A stretch of DNA of 34,232 bases from a virus. Positions 1-8,588 of this stretch are shown piece after piece (the stretch's first letter is position 1; each line of letters starts with the position of its first letter). The notes beneath the pieces are model-generated. The model was not told the origin of the DNA. It saw only the letters and a program-made list of their open reading frames with translations, and made no database searches. The position numbers were made by a program, and so were the translations under genes. Location of the stretch: positions 1 through 34,232 of IMG/VR virus record IMGVR_UViG_3300042879_000370; one strand, 5' to 3'.

Positions 1-44
1 CTGGGGAACGGGGCAAAGCAGCAAGAGCAAGGTGGAAATGTTAA
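1..44 (+). CDS. 3' end of the DUF6321-like protein (start lies at the other end of the contig)
   Basis: The first 44 bases encode the last residues (ending GKAARARWKC) and the TAA stop of the gene complete at 33862-34128. Reading is in frame from base 3. It is a partial copy created by the contig overlap, not a second gene. Its stop overlaps the ATG of the next gene by one base (TAATG). Confidence 0.85.
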   Translation, partial: GERGKAARARWKC

Positions 45-148
45 TGAAACCAGGACTATACGCAAATATTCATGCTAAACGGGCTAGGATTAAAGCCGGT
101 TCAGGCGAAAAGATGGCTAAAAAGGGTGCAGAAGGCAGACCCAGCGCA
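1..148. repeat. Terminal direct repeat, left copy
   Basis: These 148 bases recur at the right end of the window (34085-34232) with two mismatches: T at 127 against C at 34211, and C at 142 against T at 34226. Both fall in third codon positions of the small gene at 44-226 and are silent. The overlap shows that the contig closes on itself. It may reflect a circularly permuted headful-packaged genome, a true direct terminal repeat, or an assembly overlap of two population variants. Confidence 0.97.
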
Positions 149-226
149 CAAGACTTTAAAGACGCTGCTAAGACTGCCAAGCCTACTCGTAAAGAAATGA
201 TTGCTTCTAAGATGAAGGATATGTAA
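44..226 (+). CDS. Small basic conserved phage protein (KPGLYANI family)
   Basis: A 60-residue, lysine-rich protein beginning MKPGLYANIHAKRARIKAGS. From memory, small proteins with this KPGLYANI...AGSGEKM opening are widespread in uncultured aquatic phages, and I know no assigned function. I chose the ATG at 44 rather than the in-frame GTG at 32 because it overlaps the upstream stop as TAATG, the coupling used throughout this genome. The preceding AGGTGG can act as ribosome binding site. It ends in a TAATG overlap with the next gene. Being short, basic and near the terminase genes, it could bind nucleic acid or capsid, but that is inference. Confidence 0.8.
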   Translation: MKPGLYANIHAKRARIKAGSGEKMAKKGAEGRPSAQDFKDAAKTAKPTRKEMIASKMKDM

Positions 227-450
227 TGAAACATATGAGCCGAAGCTACAAGAAAGAAGATGCCATGCTTAGACCTGAGCATGAGTCTACGCTTGAGAAA
301 CAGCAAAAAGAGCGTATGAAACCTAAACCACAAGAATTAGCAGTAGGTGGTAAAGGTGACATCCTCAATAGAAAGACCAATGAGCGCATGAAGCGTAAGG
401 TAGCGTTACTTGCCGCGATGAACAAGATACATGACGCCGATATAGCGTGA
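226..450 (+). CDS. Hypothetical small basic protein
   Basis: A 74-residue protein rich in Lys, Glu and Met, with no signal peptide or membrane segment. I do not recognise a family. The start ATG overlaps the stop of the preceding gene, and AAGGA sits six bases upstream. It belongs to a run of four very small basic genes (33681 through the contig junction to 450) just ahead of the methyltransferase and terminase genes, so it is probably co-transcribed with them. The 38 bases to the next gene hold only a GGATATAT-type ribosome binding region. Confidence 0.7.
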   Translation: MKHMSRSYKKEDAMLRPEHESTLEKQQKERMKPKPQELAVGGKGDILNRKTNERMKRKVALLAAMNKIHDADIA

Positions 451-488
451 TAGAATAAAAGCATTACTATTCAAATACTTGGATATAT

Positions 489-1601
489 ATGCAAATCAAA
501 GATGTTGCTGTAGATAAGTTAATCCCTTACGCAAAGAACAGCAGAACCCATAGCCCTGAACAAGTAGGGCAAATTGCCGCCAGCATTAAAGAATTTGGGT
601 TTAGAAACCCTATATTGGTAGACGGGGTCGGCATTATTGCTGGGCATGGCAGATTAATGGCCGCCCAAAAACTAGGGTTAGACAAAGTTCCCACAATTGA
701 TTGCTCAGATATGACTGAAAGCCAAAAGAAGGCTTACATCATTGCTGACAATAAGCTGGCATTAAACGCAGGGTGGGACACGGCCATGCTATCAATTGAA
801 ATGAAAGACCTAGAAGATGAAGGCTTTGACCTTGCATTGTTAGGGTTTGACGATAAAGAACTAAACGCATTGCTTGAGCCTGAAGTAACTGAAGGGCTAA
901 CAGACGAAGATGCTGTGCCTGATATTCCAAAAGAGCCTACAACTAAACTAGGCGACATATATATCCTTGGAAATCATAGGCTTATGTGCGGGGATAGCAC
1001 AATGTTGCATGATGTTGAAAAGCTGATGGTTGGCGTTTATCCTGATTTAATACATACAGACCCCCCATACGGCATGAACGCTGTAAGCAAATCATCGGTA
1101 TTAAAGGCAAATTACGGCACAGACATTATGGGTGACGATAACCCTGATGTGGCTAAAGATGCATTTAATTTGATAAACGGCTTATATCCTGATGCCAAAC
1201 AGATATGGTGGGGTGCAAATTATTACTGTTCCGTATTGCCTGACAGCGAATGTTGGCTGGTATGGGATAAAAACAATGGTCAATCAGACCAAACTGATTG
1301 TGAACTTGCATGGGCAAACTTCAGAAGTGTTGTTCGTCAATTTACCCAAGCATCAGAAAAGACTAATCGGGTACACCCAACCCAAAAACCTGTATCTTTG
1401 ATGGAATGGATTATCAAACGATTCAATCTGTCATCCAAGACAATTGCCGATTATTTTGGTGGGTCAGGGTCAACCCTCATTGCGGCTGAAAAGAATGGGT
1501 TACAGGCATTTATTATGGAATTTGACCCTAAATTTTGCGATGTAATTGTTAAGCGTTGGGAAGATTTTACTGGAAAACAAGCTATTTTAGCGGAGTTATA
1601 A
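489..1601 (+). CDS. ParB-like N-terminal domain fused to a DNA methyltransferase
   Basis: A 370-residue protein with two parts. Residues 1-115 resemble the ParB/Srx-like domain: a DKLIPYAKNSRTH opening, GHGR at 52-55 and ADNKLAL. Residues about 155-365 form an amino-methyltransferase with catalytic DPPYG at 191-195 and the SAM-binding loop FGGSGST at 323-329. The catalytic motif precedes the SAM motif, which is the beta-class order, giving N6-adenine or N4-cytosine methylation; DPPY is more usual for adenine. This fusion is common in phages. No matching restriction endonuclease is visible, so it is an orphan enzyme. It could protect phage DNA from host restriction or mark it for packaging, since the terminase genes follow at once. 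The ParB-like part may guide DNA binding. Confidence 0.93.
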   Translation: MQIKDVAVDKLIPYAKNSRTHSPEQVGQIAASIKEFGFRNPILVDGVGIIAGHGRLMAAQKLGLDKVPTIDCSDMTESQKKAYIIADNKLALNAGWDTAMLSIEMKDLEDEGFDLALLGFDDKELNALLEPEVTEGLTDEDAVPDIPKEPTTKLGDIYILGNHRLMCGDSTMLHDVEKLMVGVYPDLIHTDPPYGMNAVSKSSVLKANYGTDIMGDDNPDVAKDAFNLINGLYPDAKQIWWGANYYCSVLPDSECWLVWDKNNGQSDQTDCELAWANFRSVVRQFTQASEKTNRVHPTQKPVSLMEWIIKRFNLSSKTIADYFGGSGSTLIAAEKNGLQAFIMEFDPKFCDVIVKRWEDFTGKQAILAEL

Positions 1602-1603
1602 AA

Positions 1604-1939
1604 ATGGCTGAAAAAGGTAGACCCCCACATAAACCGACAAAAGACACCCAAGAGCAGGTTAAACGCCTTTCTGCGTTGGGTTGCCCACATGAGGACATAG
1701 CAACACGGTTAAAGATTAGTGCCGATACCTTGGTCAAGTATTACAAGGATGAGTTAGACGAAGGGCGTATAGACGCCAATGCTGCCATTGCAGGCACATT
1801 GTTTAGCCAAGCCAAGAAGGGTAATACCGCTGCGGCTATCTTTTGGTTAAAGACAAGGGCTAGATGGAAAGAAACCCAAGTAAATGAGGTAACTGGCGCT
1901 GATGGTGGCGATTTAAAAATATCTTGGGCAGATGAGTAG
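1604..1939 (+). CDS. terS: Terminase small subunit
   Basis: A 111-residue protein with a helix-turn-helix in its first half (about residues 20-45, LSALGCPHEDIATRLKIS). Its C-terminal half, with IAGTLFSQAKKGNTAAAIFW followed by LKTRARWKE, is typical of phage small terminases. It should bind the packaging site and direct the large subunit. The ATG at 1604 was chosen over an upstream in-frame start at 1556 because it lies two bases after the methyltransferase stop and gives the usual family N-terminus (MAEKGRPP). It overlaps the large-subunit gene by eight bases. Confidence 0.88.
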   Translation: MAEKGRPPHKPTKDTQEQVKRLSALGCPHEDIATRLKISADTLVKYYKDELDEGRIDANAAIAGTLFSQAKKGNTAAAIFWLKTRARWKETQVNEVTGADGGDLKISWADE

Positions 1940-3269
1940 GGTAATTAAGCTCAAATACCGCCCTAGAAGCGTTTTTGAGGACTTTCACAAGCGTACACAG
2001 CGTTGGGCTATTGTTGTGGCACACAGGCGTTGTGGCAAGACCGTAGCGTGTATTAATGACTTAATCGTCAAGGCATCGCTAGAAGGCAAAAAAGACGGTA
2101 GATATGCCTATGTTGCCCCGTATTACAGCCAGGCTAAAAACATTGCTTGGGACTACTTAATGCGATTTGCCGAGCCTGTATTGGCTAAGGCTAACCAATC
2201 TGAGCTATGGGTAGAACTTATTAATGGCAGCCGTATAAGGCTATTTGGTGCTGATAATCCTGATGCGCTTAGGGGTTTATACCTAGATGGCATTGTTTTA
2301 GACGAATATGCCGATATGCGACCAAGAATATGGGGCGAAATCATACGACCTTTACTAGCTGACCGCATTGGTTGGGCTGTATTTATTGGTACGCCTAAAG
2401 GCCACAATGCTTTTTGGGACTTATACAACAACGCAAGCAAAGATGACCGTTGGTATGTTAGAACCCTTAGAGCAAGCCAAACGGGGTTGTTACTAGACGC
2501 TGAATTAGTTGATGCTGCTAAATCTATGTCACAAGACCAATATTTACAAGAGTTTGAGTGCGACTTTGAATCAGCCATACTTGGGGCGTATTACGGCAAA
2601 GAGATGCGGCAGCTTACCGACCAAGGCAGAATTACCGAAGTTAAGCATGACCCTATGTTTAAAGTGCATACGGCATGGGATTTGGGGTATTCAGACGATA
2701 CCGCTATATGGTTCTTTCAGGTTATACATGGGGAAATCAGGCTATTGGACTACCATTATTCCAATGGGCAACCAGTCGCTTTCTATGCCGGCATAGTGGA
2801 ATCAAGGGAAATGGAACGGGGTTATGAATATGGCTATCACTACCTGCCCCATGATGCTAGAGCCAAGACTTTAGCTTCTAATCGCTCAGTAATCGAGCAG
2901 CTAGGCGATAAGCTACCCGTCAAAACCCTACGCATAGTTCCAAATTTGGGACTGCAAGATGGTATTCAAGCAAGCCGTTTAGCCTTGACTAGAGCTTGGT
3001 TTGACCATAAATGCGAGGATGGCATTGAATGTTTGCGTCAATACCAACGGGAATATGACGAGGACAAGAAGGTATTTAGAGATAAGCCAAGGCACGATTG
3101 GACAAGTCACGGTGCGGATGCTTGGCGGTATTTGTCTATCGTATGGAAAGATGAAGCCAAGATTGTCACCAAGGATGAACCAATTAAAGGACTGTTTATT
3201 GGCAAGACCGATGTAACAATTAATGATATGTGGAAAGAAACTAAGACAAAAATGAACCAAAGGTATTAA
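1932..3269 (+). CDS. terL: Terminase large subunit (packaging ATPase/nuclease)
   Basis: A 445-residue DNA-packaging motor. The Walker A-type loop AHRRCGKT is at residues 30-37, and a Walker B segment with acidic D124-E125 (GIVLDEYADM) follows. The nuclease domain begins near TAWDLGYSDDTA, where D250 is a likely metal ligand, and HGADAW near residue 396 is the typical last acidic motif. Length and motif order are those of a complete terminase, so both ATPase and nuclease parts look intact. It uses ATP to fill proheads through the portal encoded next. Family-level packaging strategy (headful or fixed ends) cannot be decided from these motifs alone. Confidence 0.95.
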   Translation: MSRVIKLKYRPRSVFEDFHKRTQRWAIVVAHRRCGKTVACINDLIVKASLEGKKDGRYAYVAPYYSQAKNIAWDYLMRFAEPVLAKANQSELWVELINGSRIRLFGADNPDALRGLYLDGIVLDEYADMRPRIWGEIIRPLLADRIGWAVFIGTPKGHNAFWDLYNNASKDDRWYVRTLRASQTGLLLDAELVDAAKSMSQDQYLQEFECDFESAILGAYYGKEMRQLTDQGRITEVKHDPMFKVHTAWDLGYSDDTAIWFFQVIHGEIRLLDYHYSNGQPVAFYAGIVESREMERGYEYGYHYLPHDARAKTLASNRSVIEQLGDKLPVKTLRIVPNLGLQDGIQASRLALTRAWFDHKCEDGIECLRQYQREYDEDKKVFRDKPRHDWTSHGADAWRYLSIVWKDEAKIVTKDEPIKGLFIGKTDVTINDMWKETKTKMNQRY

Positions 3270-3324
3270 CTTTAGGTAAAATAAGACAACATTTCGCCAA
3301 AATCTTCAACATTAGGGCAACATT

Positions 3325-5592
3325 ATGGCAAACGATAAAGCTACGGTTAATCACACATACGAGGATTGGTACAAAACAATCGGTGGATATGAGCGTCAAT
3401 ACAAGCGTTGGGAAGCTAGAGCAGACCGAATCGTTAAGAAATACAAAGACGATAGCCGCTATGACCGTAACCCTAATGCTCGCTTTAATATCCTTTGGTC
3501 AAATGTACAGACGATTCAACCAGCTATCTTTGCCCGACTGCCTAGACCCGATGTAAGCCGTAGATTCCGTGATAACGACCCGATTGGTCGTGTAGCGTCA
3601 ATGATGCTAGAACGGGCTTTAGAGTTTGAGATTGAGCATTATGGTGACTATAAGTCTGCAATGAACAACGCAGTCCTAGACCGTCTTTTGGGTGGTCGTG
3701 GTGTATCTTGGGTGCGTTACGAGCCACACTTTGCAGTCGATGAAGTAGGCGAACCCGATGATGGATTCCAAGTAACCGAAGATTCAGACGAAGCAGAAAC
3801 GCCTGAAGGCATGGAGAATGAGAATCCTGAGCGTATTGAGTATGAGTGCGCCCCTGTAGACTATGTGCATTGGAAAGAGTTTGGACACTCGCCAGGTGCT
3901 AGAACATGGGAAGAAGTAACTTGCGTATGGCGTAAGGTTTATATGTCACGCTCTGCACTTGTTGAGCGTTTTGGTGAGGAAATGGGTTACAAAATCCCAT
4001 TGGACACCAAGCCTTCTGACGATAAGAACTCCTACAAACCGATGGATGGCAACTACGAAGCCGTCATTTATGAAATTTGGGACAAAGAAACAGGTAAAGT
4101 CTTATGGCTTTCCAAGTCCTTAGGCAAGATTATTGACGAGCGTGATGACCCATTGCAACTTGAGTGCTTCTTCCCTTGCCCTAAACCCCTGTATTCAACA
4201 CTCACAACGGATTCATTAGAGCCAATCCCTGACTTTGTAATCTACCAAGACCAAGCTAGGGAATTAGACACTTTATGTGACCGTATTGATGGCCTGATTA
4301 ATGCCCTTAGAGTGCGTGGCGTATACGATGCGAGTGCTAGTGAATTGCAGCGTTTATTCTCTGAAGGTGAAAACAACACCCTGATTCCTGTAGATAACTG
4401 GATGGCTTTTGCTGAGAAGCAAGGCATGAAAGGGGCGATTGACCTTGTAGACATTACCCCATTTGCACAGGCTTTAGCCCAATGCTATACCGCAATGGAG
4501 CAAGTAAAGGGTCAAATCTACGAATTGATGGGTATTGCCGATATTCAGCGCGGTCAATCTAACCCCAATGAAACCCTTGGCGCACAGATTATTAAGTCTA
4601 ACAACGCAAGTGGTCGATTAAAAACCATGCAACACGCAGTCGTAGACTTTGCAACTACCCTGTTAAGCATTAAAGCGCAGATTATTTGCAATCACTTTAC
4701 CGATGAAACTTTGGTACAGATTAGTGGAGCAATGCAGTTAAGCCCACAAGACCAGCAGCTTATTCCCCAAGCCATTGCATTGTTGCGTAACGAATCGTCT
4801 AAGAACTTCCGTATTGAAGTAACTAGCGATTCCATGATTTATCAAGATGAGCAGCAAGAAAAGCAAGACCGAATCGCTTTCCTGTCATCTGTAGGTACAT
4901 TCTTACAAACCGCTATGCCTGCCGTACAAGGCGCACCTGAATTAGCCCCATTATTGATGGAAATGCTCAAGTTTGGTGTAACTGCGTTTAAAGCCGGTAA
5001 ACAGTTGGAAGGCATTATTGACCAAACAGCCGATGAAATCCGCACTCAAGCAGAACAAAGCAAAGGTCAGCCTAAGCCACCTTCACCTGAGATGCAGAAG
5101 CTACAAATGCAAGCGCAGCTAGAACAAGCCAAGATGCAGAATACTGCTCAATTAGAGCAATTAAAGATGCAGAACGCTATGCAGGTAGAGAAAGCCAAAC
5201 AAGAGTACCAAGCTCAAGAGAATCAATTAAAGTTCCAACTTGAAGAACAACGCAATATGATGGACAGAGAGATGGAAGTTAAGGTAGCTCAGATGAAGAT
5301 GATGACTGAGCGCAATACCCAAGTCTTGTTAGCCCATATTAACAACGGGGCAAAGATTGAAGTTGCCCGTATTGGTTCAGATGAATCCGATGGCGCAATG
5401 GCTTACATGACCGAAATGGACATGGCTAAGTCGATGGAATCCCCAATGCAACCGATTGCAGACGCTATTGGACAAGGAAATATGCAGATGGCACAGGCAA
5501 TTTCAGCCTTGGTAGACACAATCAATGCTCAGCACAGTAGACCTAAAACGGTAATTAGAGGTCAAGACGGAAAGATTATTGGCGTACAGTAA
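3325..5592 (+). CDS. Portal protein
   Basis: A 755-residue protein directly after the terminase. It starts with a YEDWYKTIGGYERQYKRWEAR segment, and its central part (about 300-460) includes YELMGIADIQRGQSNPNET, both usual in large podovirus portals. Residues about 588-675 are a Gln/Met/Glu-rich coiled coil, which in related portals forms the long C-terminal extension. It should form the dodecameric ring at the capsid vertex through which DNA passes and to which the adaptor (15081) attaches. The 55-base gap before it holds a weak AGGG ribosome binding site. Its stop overlaps the homing endonuclease start by one base. Confidence 0.9.
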   Translation: MANDKATVNHTYEDWYKTIGGYERQYKRWEARADRIVKKYKDDSRYDRNPNARFNILWSNVQTIQPAIFARLPRPDVSRRFRDNDPIGRVASMMLERALEFEIEHYGDYKSAMNNAVLDRLLGGRGVSWVRYEPHFAVDEVGEPDDGFQVTEDSDEAETPEGMENENPERIEYECAPVDYVHWKEFGHSPGARTWEEVTCVWRKVYMSRSALVERFGEEMGYKIPLDTKPSDDKNSYKPMDGNYEAVIYEIWDKETGKVLWLSKSLGKIIDERDDPLQLECFFPCPKPLYSTLTTDSLEPIPDFVIYQDQARELDTLCDRIDGLINALRVRGVYDASASELQRLFSEGENNTLIPVDNWMAFAEKQGMKGAIDLVDITPFAQALAQCYTAMEQVKGQIYELMGIADIQRGQSNPNETLGAQIIKSNNASGRLKTMQHAVVDFATTLLSIKAQIICNHFTDETLVQISGAMQLSPQDQQLIPQAIALLRNESSKNFRIEVTSDSMIYQDEQQEKQDRIAFLSSVGTFLQTAMPAVQGAPELAPLLMEMLKFGVTAFKAGKQLEGIIDQTADEIRTQAEQSKGQPKPPSPEMQKLQMQAQLEQAKMQNTAQLEQLKMQNAMQVEKAKQEYQAQENQLKFQLEEQRNMMDREMEVKVAQMKMMTERNTQVLLAHINNGAKIEVARIGSDESDGAMAYMTEMDMAKSMESPMQPIADAIGQGNMQMAQAISALVDTINAQHSRPKTVIRGQDGKIIGVQ

Positions 5593-6074
5593 TGATTACA
5601 CAAAAATTTCTTTTAGAGCATTTTGATTACAAGGATGGGCATTTGTATTGGAAAGCAATGCCTTATAAGCGTAATGACTTAATTGGGACAGAAGCTGGTA
5701 CATTTGACGGTGACCGCAGGCAAATTACTATTAGCAAAAAACATTACAAAACACATCGTCTTGTATATTGTATGTTTCATGGATATATGCCGAACGAAGT
5801 AGACCATATTGATGGAAACCCATTAAACAATAAAATTTCAAATTTAAGACCAGCCACAAGGTCAGAACAACTTTGCAATACTGGATTAAGAAAAACCAGC
5901 AAAAGTGGTGTTAAAGGTGTTAGCTGGGATTCAGGTAGAAATAAATGGACTGTAGTTGTTACAAAAAATAAACAAACCATGTTTAGAGATAGATTTGATG
6001 ATTTAGAGCTTGCACAGCTTGTAGCCATTGAAGCTAGAGATAAATATCATGGTTCTTTTACGAGGCATAAATAA
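5592..6074 (+). CDS. HNH homing endonuclease with AP2 DNA-binding domain
   Basis: A 160-residue protein. The HNH_3-type core spans about residues 50-92, with H55, VDHIDGNPLNN (D71, H72, N80) and NLRPATRSEQ. An AP2-like DNA-binding domain covers about 105-150 (SGVKGVSWDSGRNKW). Free-standing HNH-AP2 enzymes are mobile genes that cut a related genome lacking them and are copied in during repair. It is wedged between portal and fibre genes with one-base overlaps on both sides. Its coding sequence looks more AT-rich than that of the portal, consistent with separate arrival. It is unlikely to be part of the virion. Confidence 0.92.
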   Translation: MITQKFLLEHFDYKDGHLYWKAMPYKRNDLIGTEAGTFDGDRRQITISKKHYKTHRLVYCMFHGYMPNEVDHIDGNPLNNKISNLRPATRSEQLCNTGLRKTSKSGVKGVSWDSGRNKWTVVVTKNKQTMFRDRFDDLELAQLVAIEARDKYHGSFTRHK

Positions 6075-8047
6075 TGGCTATAACAGTCAAACATACTAAG
6101 GTTTCGCTAATACCTGACGGTGATGACACATCTGTAGTTAGACCAAGTGATTGGAACGCTGACCATACTTTAGTTGGCCTTGGTACGATGGCAGAGCAAA
6201 ATGCCAATGCCGTAGCTATTACTGGCGGTACGATTAGCGGTGTAACAATCCCTGCATCCAACATTACCGGCACTCTTGGAGTTCCTAATGGCGGTACGGG
6301 TGCTACCACTCTGACAGGTTATGTAAAAGGTACTGGTACTGCCCCTTTAACCGCATCGGCAACCATTCCGAACACGGACATTACGGGTTTAGGCACAGCT
6401 TCTACTAGAGATGCAGGTGCAGCATTAGGCGTTGCTACCCTAGATGCTGGGGGTAAAGTGCCTGTTTCTGAACTCCCTGCCGCAGTATTGGGCGCACTTA
6501 GCTATCAAGGAACATGGGATGCAGCAACTAATACCCCTACTCTTACTTCTTCTGTTGGCACTAAAGGTTATTACTATGTGGTCAATGTTGCTGGTAATAC
6601 TAACCTTAACGGGATTACTGATTGGCTTGTGGGCGATTGGGCAGTCTATAACGGCACAGTTTGGCAGAAGGTAGACAATACCGATGCAGTAACTAGCGTA
6701 AACGGTCTTACCGGCACAGTCGTATTGACCACAACCAATGTAGCCGAAGGTACAAACCTTTATTACACCGATGTACGGGCTAGGGCAGCAATTAGCGCAG
6801 GTACAGGCATTAGCTATGACAATGCCACAGGCGTAGTAACAAACGCTGCCCCTGACCAAACCGTAGTTTTAACGGCTGGAACAGGCATAAGCACTAGCGG
6901 CACTTACCCTAACTTCACAATTACCAACACTAGCCCATCTTTGGGTGGTGATGTAGTTGGGCCAGCAAGTGCTACCGATAACGCCATTGCCCGTTACGAC
7001 ACCACAACGGGTAAATTGATTCAAAACAGCGTAGTAACAGTAGGTGACACAGGCGCAATAACAGGCGTTACCACATTAGCGGCTTCTACAAGCGTTACTA
7101 CTCCTATTGTTCAGGCTACCAATTCTGCTGGTTTAGCCCTTAGAAATTCCGCAGGTACTACCCAAATCAGTATGGGTGGCGGTGGTGGCGATAATGTCAC
7201 TATTGCTGTAGCTACAAATATTAATGGTGCAAACGCACAAATTGATATTAGCCCTACGGGTACTGGTCATGTCCACATTAAGCCTACAGGCACAGGGTCG
7301 CTTGAAATTGCACCTACAAACGCTGGAACAATGAACAACATGGTTATTGGTGGAGTTACACCTTTAGCCATTACAGGCACAACCATTACGGCTACTAGCT
7401 TTGTAGGTTCAGGTGCAAGTCTTACTAATGTGGTTAATTCATTAACTGCAAGCACCGGCATCAGCGTATCAGGCTCTACTGGCGCAGTAACGGTCACAAA
7501 TACTGCACCTGACCAAACCGTAGCGATTGCTAGTGGTACAGGCATAAGCGTTACTGGTACTTACCCTAACTTTACCGTAACCAATACAAGCCCAAGTTCA
7601 GGTGGTACGGTAACTAGCGTTGCTGCGCTGACACTTGGCACTACAGGTACAGACCTTAGTTCTACCGTAGTAAACAGCACTACTACCCCTGTAATCACCT
7701 TAAATGTACCTACGGCTTCAGCAGCCAATCGTGGTGCGTTAAGTAGTACAGATTGGACTACCTTTAACAATAAAGCCCCAGCCGTAACCTATACGACTAA
7801 CTATGTACCTTTTGGTCAAGGCACGACTACACCGAACCAATCGGCTAGTTTTACTTACACCACAGGCACAGGCGCATTACGAAGCCCTGCGGTAGAAGCA
7901 TCTAATGGCCTGGTAGTCAATAACATGACTATTGCTGCTAATTACAGTATTCCAAGCGGATATGCTGCTAGTTCTGTTGGCCCTGTTGTAGTATCGTCAG
8001 GGGTAACAATTACCGTTCCAAGTGGAAGTCGTTGGGTCGTTCTTTAA
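6074..8047 (+). CDS. Tail fibre / receptor-binding repeat protein
   Basis: A 657-residue protein rich in Thr, Gly, Ser, Asn and Val, with almost no Cys and only a few short runs of charge. The N-terminus (SDWNADHTLVG, then TMAEQNANAVAITGG) is typical of phage fibre proteins. Many GTGIS and PNGGTGATTLTGY-like beta repeats follow. The C-terminus (SIPSGYAASSVGPVVVSSG, then VTITVPSGSRWVVL) is a common phage tail-fibre ending. A 31-residue unit is repeated at residues 259-289 and 478-508. It probably forms a trimeric beta-fibre that contacts the host surface. There is no S74 or other chaperone domain at its own end. It opens a block of five fibre-type genes. Confidence 0.85.
   Translation: MAITVKHTKVSLIPDGDDTSVVRPSDWNADHTLVGLGTMAEQNANAVAITGGTISGVTIPASNITGTLGVPNGGTGATTLTGYVKGTGTAPLTASATIPNTDITGLGTASTRDAGAALGVATLDAGGKVPVSELPAAVLGALSYQGTWDAATNTPTLTSSVGTKGYYYVVNVAGNTNLNGITDWLVGDWAVYNGTVWQKVDNTDAVTSVNGLTGTVVLTTTNVAEGTNLYYTDVRARAAISAGTGISYDNATGVVTNAAPDQTVVLTAGTGISTSGTYPNFTITNTSPSLGGDVVGPASATDNAIARYDTTTGKLIQNSVVTVGDTGAITGVTTLAASTSVTTPIVQATNSAGLALRNSAGTTQISMGGGGGDNVTIAVATNINGANAQIDISPTGTGHVHIKPTGTGSLEIAPTNAGTMNNMVIGGVTPLAITGTTITATSFVGSGASLTNVVNSLTASTGISVSGSTGAVTVTNTAPDQTVAIASGTGISVTGTYPNFTVTNTSPSSGGTVTSVAALTLGTTGTDLSSTVVNSTTTPVITLNVPTASAANRGALSSTDWTTFNNKAPAVTYTTNYVPFGQGTTTPNQSASFTYTTGTGALRSPAVEASNGLVVNNMTIAANYSIPSGYAASSVGPVVVSSGVTITVPSGSRWVVL
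6848..6940 (+). repeat. Fibre-gene internal repeat, copy 1
   Basis: Encodes residues 259-289 of the fibre, from APDQTVVLTAGTGIS to NTSPS. It matches 7505-7597 closely at protein and base level. The flanking GISYDNATGVVTNAAPDQ region also resembles the second copy's flank, so the true repeat unit is longer. Confidence 0.85.
7505..7597 (+). repeat. Fibre-gene internal repeat, copy 2
   Basis: Encodes residues 478-508, from APDQTVAIASGTGIS to NTSPS. The unit is the same length as copy 1, with mostly conservative changes. The two copies lie 657 bases apart, giving a possible site for recombination or length variation of the fibre. Confidence 0.85.
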
Positions 8048-8056
8048 GGAATTACT

Positions 8057-8587
8057 ATGAGCTTAGTCTTACAATCAAGCGGTGGTGGACAAATCACCAT
8101 TCAAGAACCAACAACTGCTAGTAACTTTACGCAGACATTACCTGCTGCTAGTGGTGAAGTCATGGTTAGCGGTAATCAGCCAGCGTTTAGTGCTTATTTA
8201 TCTGCAAATCAAAGCGTTACATCAAATGTGGCAACAAAAGTAACAATGGATACAGAAGAATTTGATACTAATAATAATTTTGCTTCAAATAGATTTACTC
8301 CAACTGTTGCTGGTTATTATCAAATTAATGGTGGTGTAAATTTTGGCGGCACTGGTATTTCTTACGCTTTTGTTGCTATTTATAAAAATGGTTCAGTTTA
8401 TAAATATGGAAATATTCTTGGATTTACTCAAACTGCTCAATCGCTTGCCGTAGTTAATTCTATTGTTTATTTAAACGGCTCTACTGACTATGTAGAGCTA
8501 TATGCTTTAGATATTGCTACATCTCCAATTTTTGTAGGCGGTTCTGCACCTACATATTTTAATGGTTGTTTAGTAAGGGCGGCATAA
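8057..8587 (+). CDS. C1q/TNF-like fibre-tip protein
   Basis: A 176-residue protein. The first 50 residues are a short fibre-like segment (IQEPTTASNFTQTLPAASGE). Residues about 52-176 resemble the C1q-like jelly-roll: FSAYLSANQSVT, then FDTNNNFASNRFTPTVAGYY, then AIYKNGSVYKYG, and a final FNGCLVRAA. In this fold the domain usually forms a trimeric globular head. It is probably a receptor-binding tip or capsid/tail spike subunit. TAAGGA lies shortly before the ATG, and the gene starts ten bases after the large fibre. The assignment rests on pattern recognition of the FTP-x-AGYY motif. Confidence 0.78.
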   Translation: MSLVLQSSGGGQITIQEPTTASNFTQTLPAASGEVMVSGNQPAFSAYLSANQSVTSNVATKVTMDTEEFDTNNNFASNRFTPTVAGYYQINGGVNFGGTGISYAFVAIYKNGSVYKYGNILGFTQTAQSLAVVNSIVYLNGSTDYVELYALDIATSPIFVGGSAPTYFNGCLVRAA

Positions 8588-8588
8588 A

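Noticed and set aside
489-1601. Complete restriction-modification system
   Set aside because: Only the methyltransferase is recognisable; adjacent genes are terminase subunits and small basic proteins, and the HNH proteins elsewhere do not sit beside it.
5580-5600. Frameshift joining portal and homing endonuclease
   Set aside because: The portal ends with a normal stop and the endonuclease has its own ATG in a TAATG overlap, the regular arrangement in this genome.
6848-7597. Diversity-generating retroelement acting on the fibre genes
   Set aside because: No reverse transcriptase gene and no template/variable repeat pair with adenine-specific changes; the repeats are structural fibre repeats.
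6440-7770. Minus-strand open frames opposite the fibre gene
   Set aside because: Repetitive shadow frames of the Thr/Gly/Ala-rich fibre repeats; no start signals and no family resemblance.
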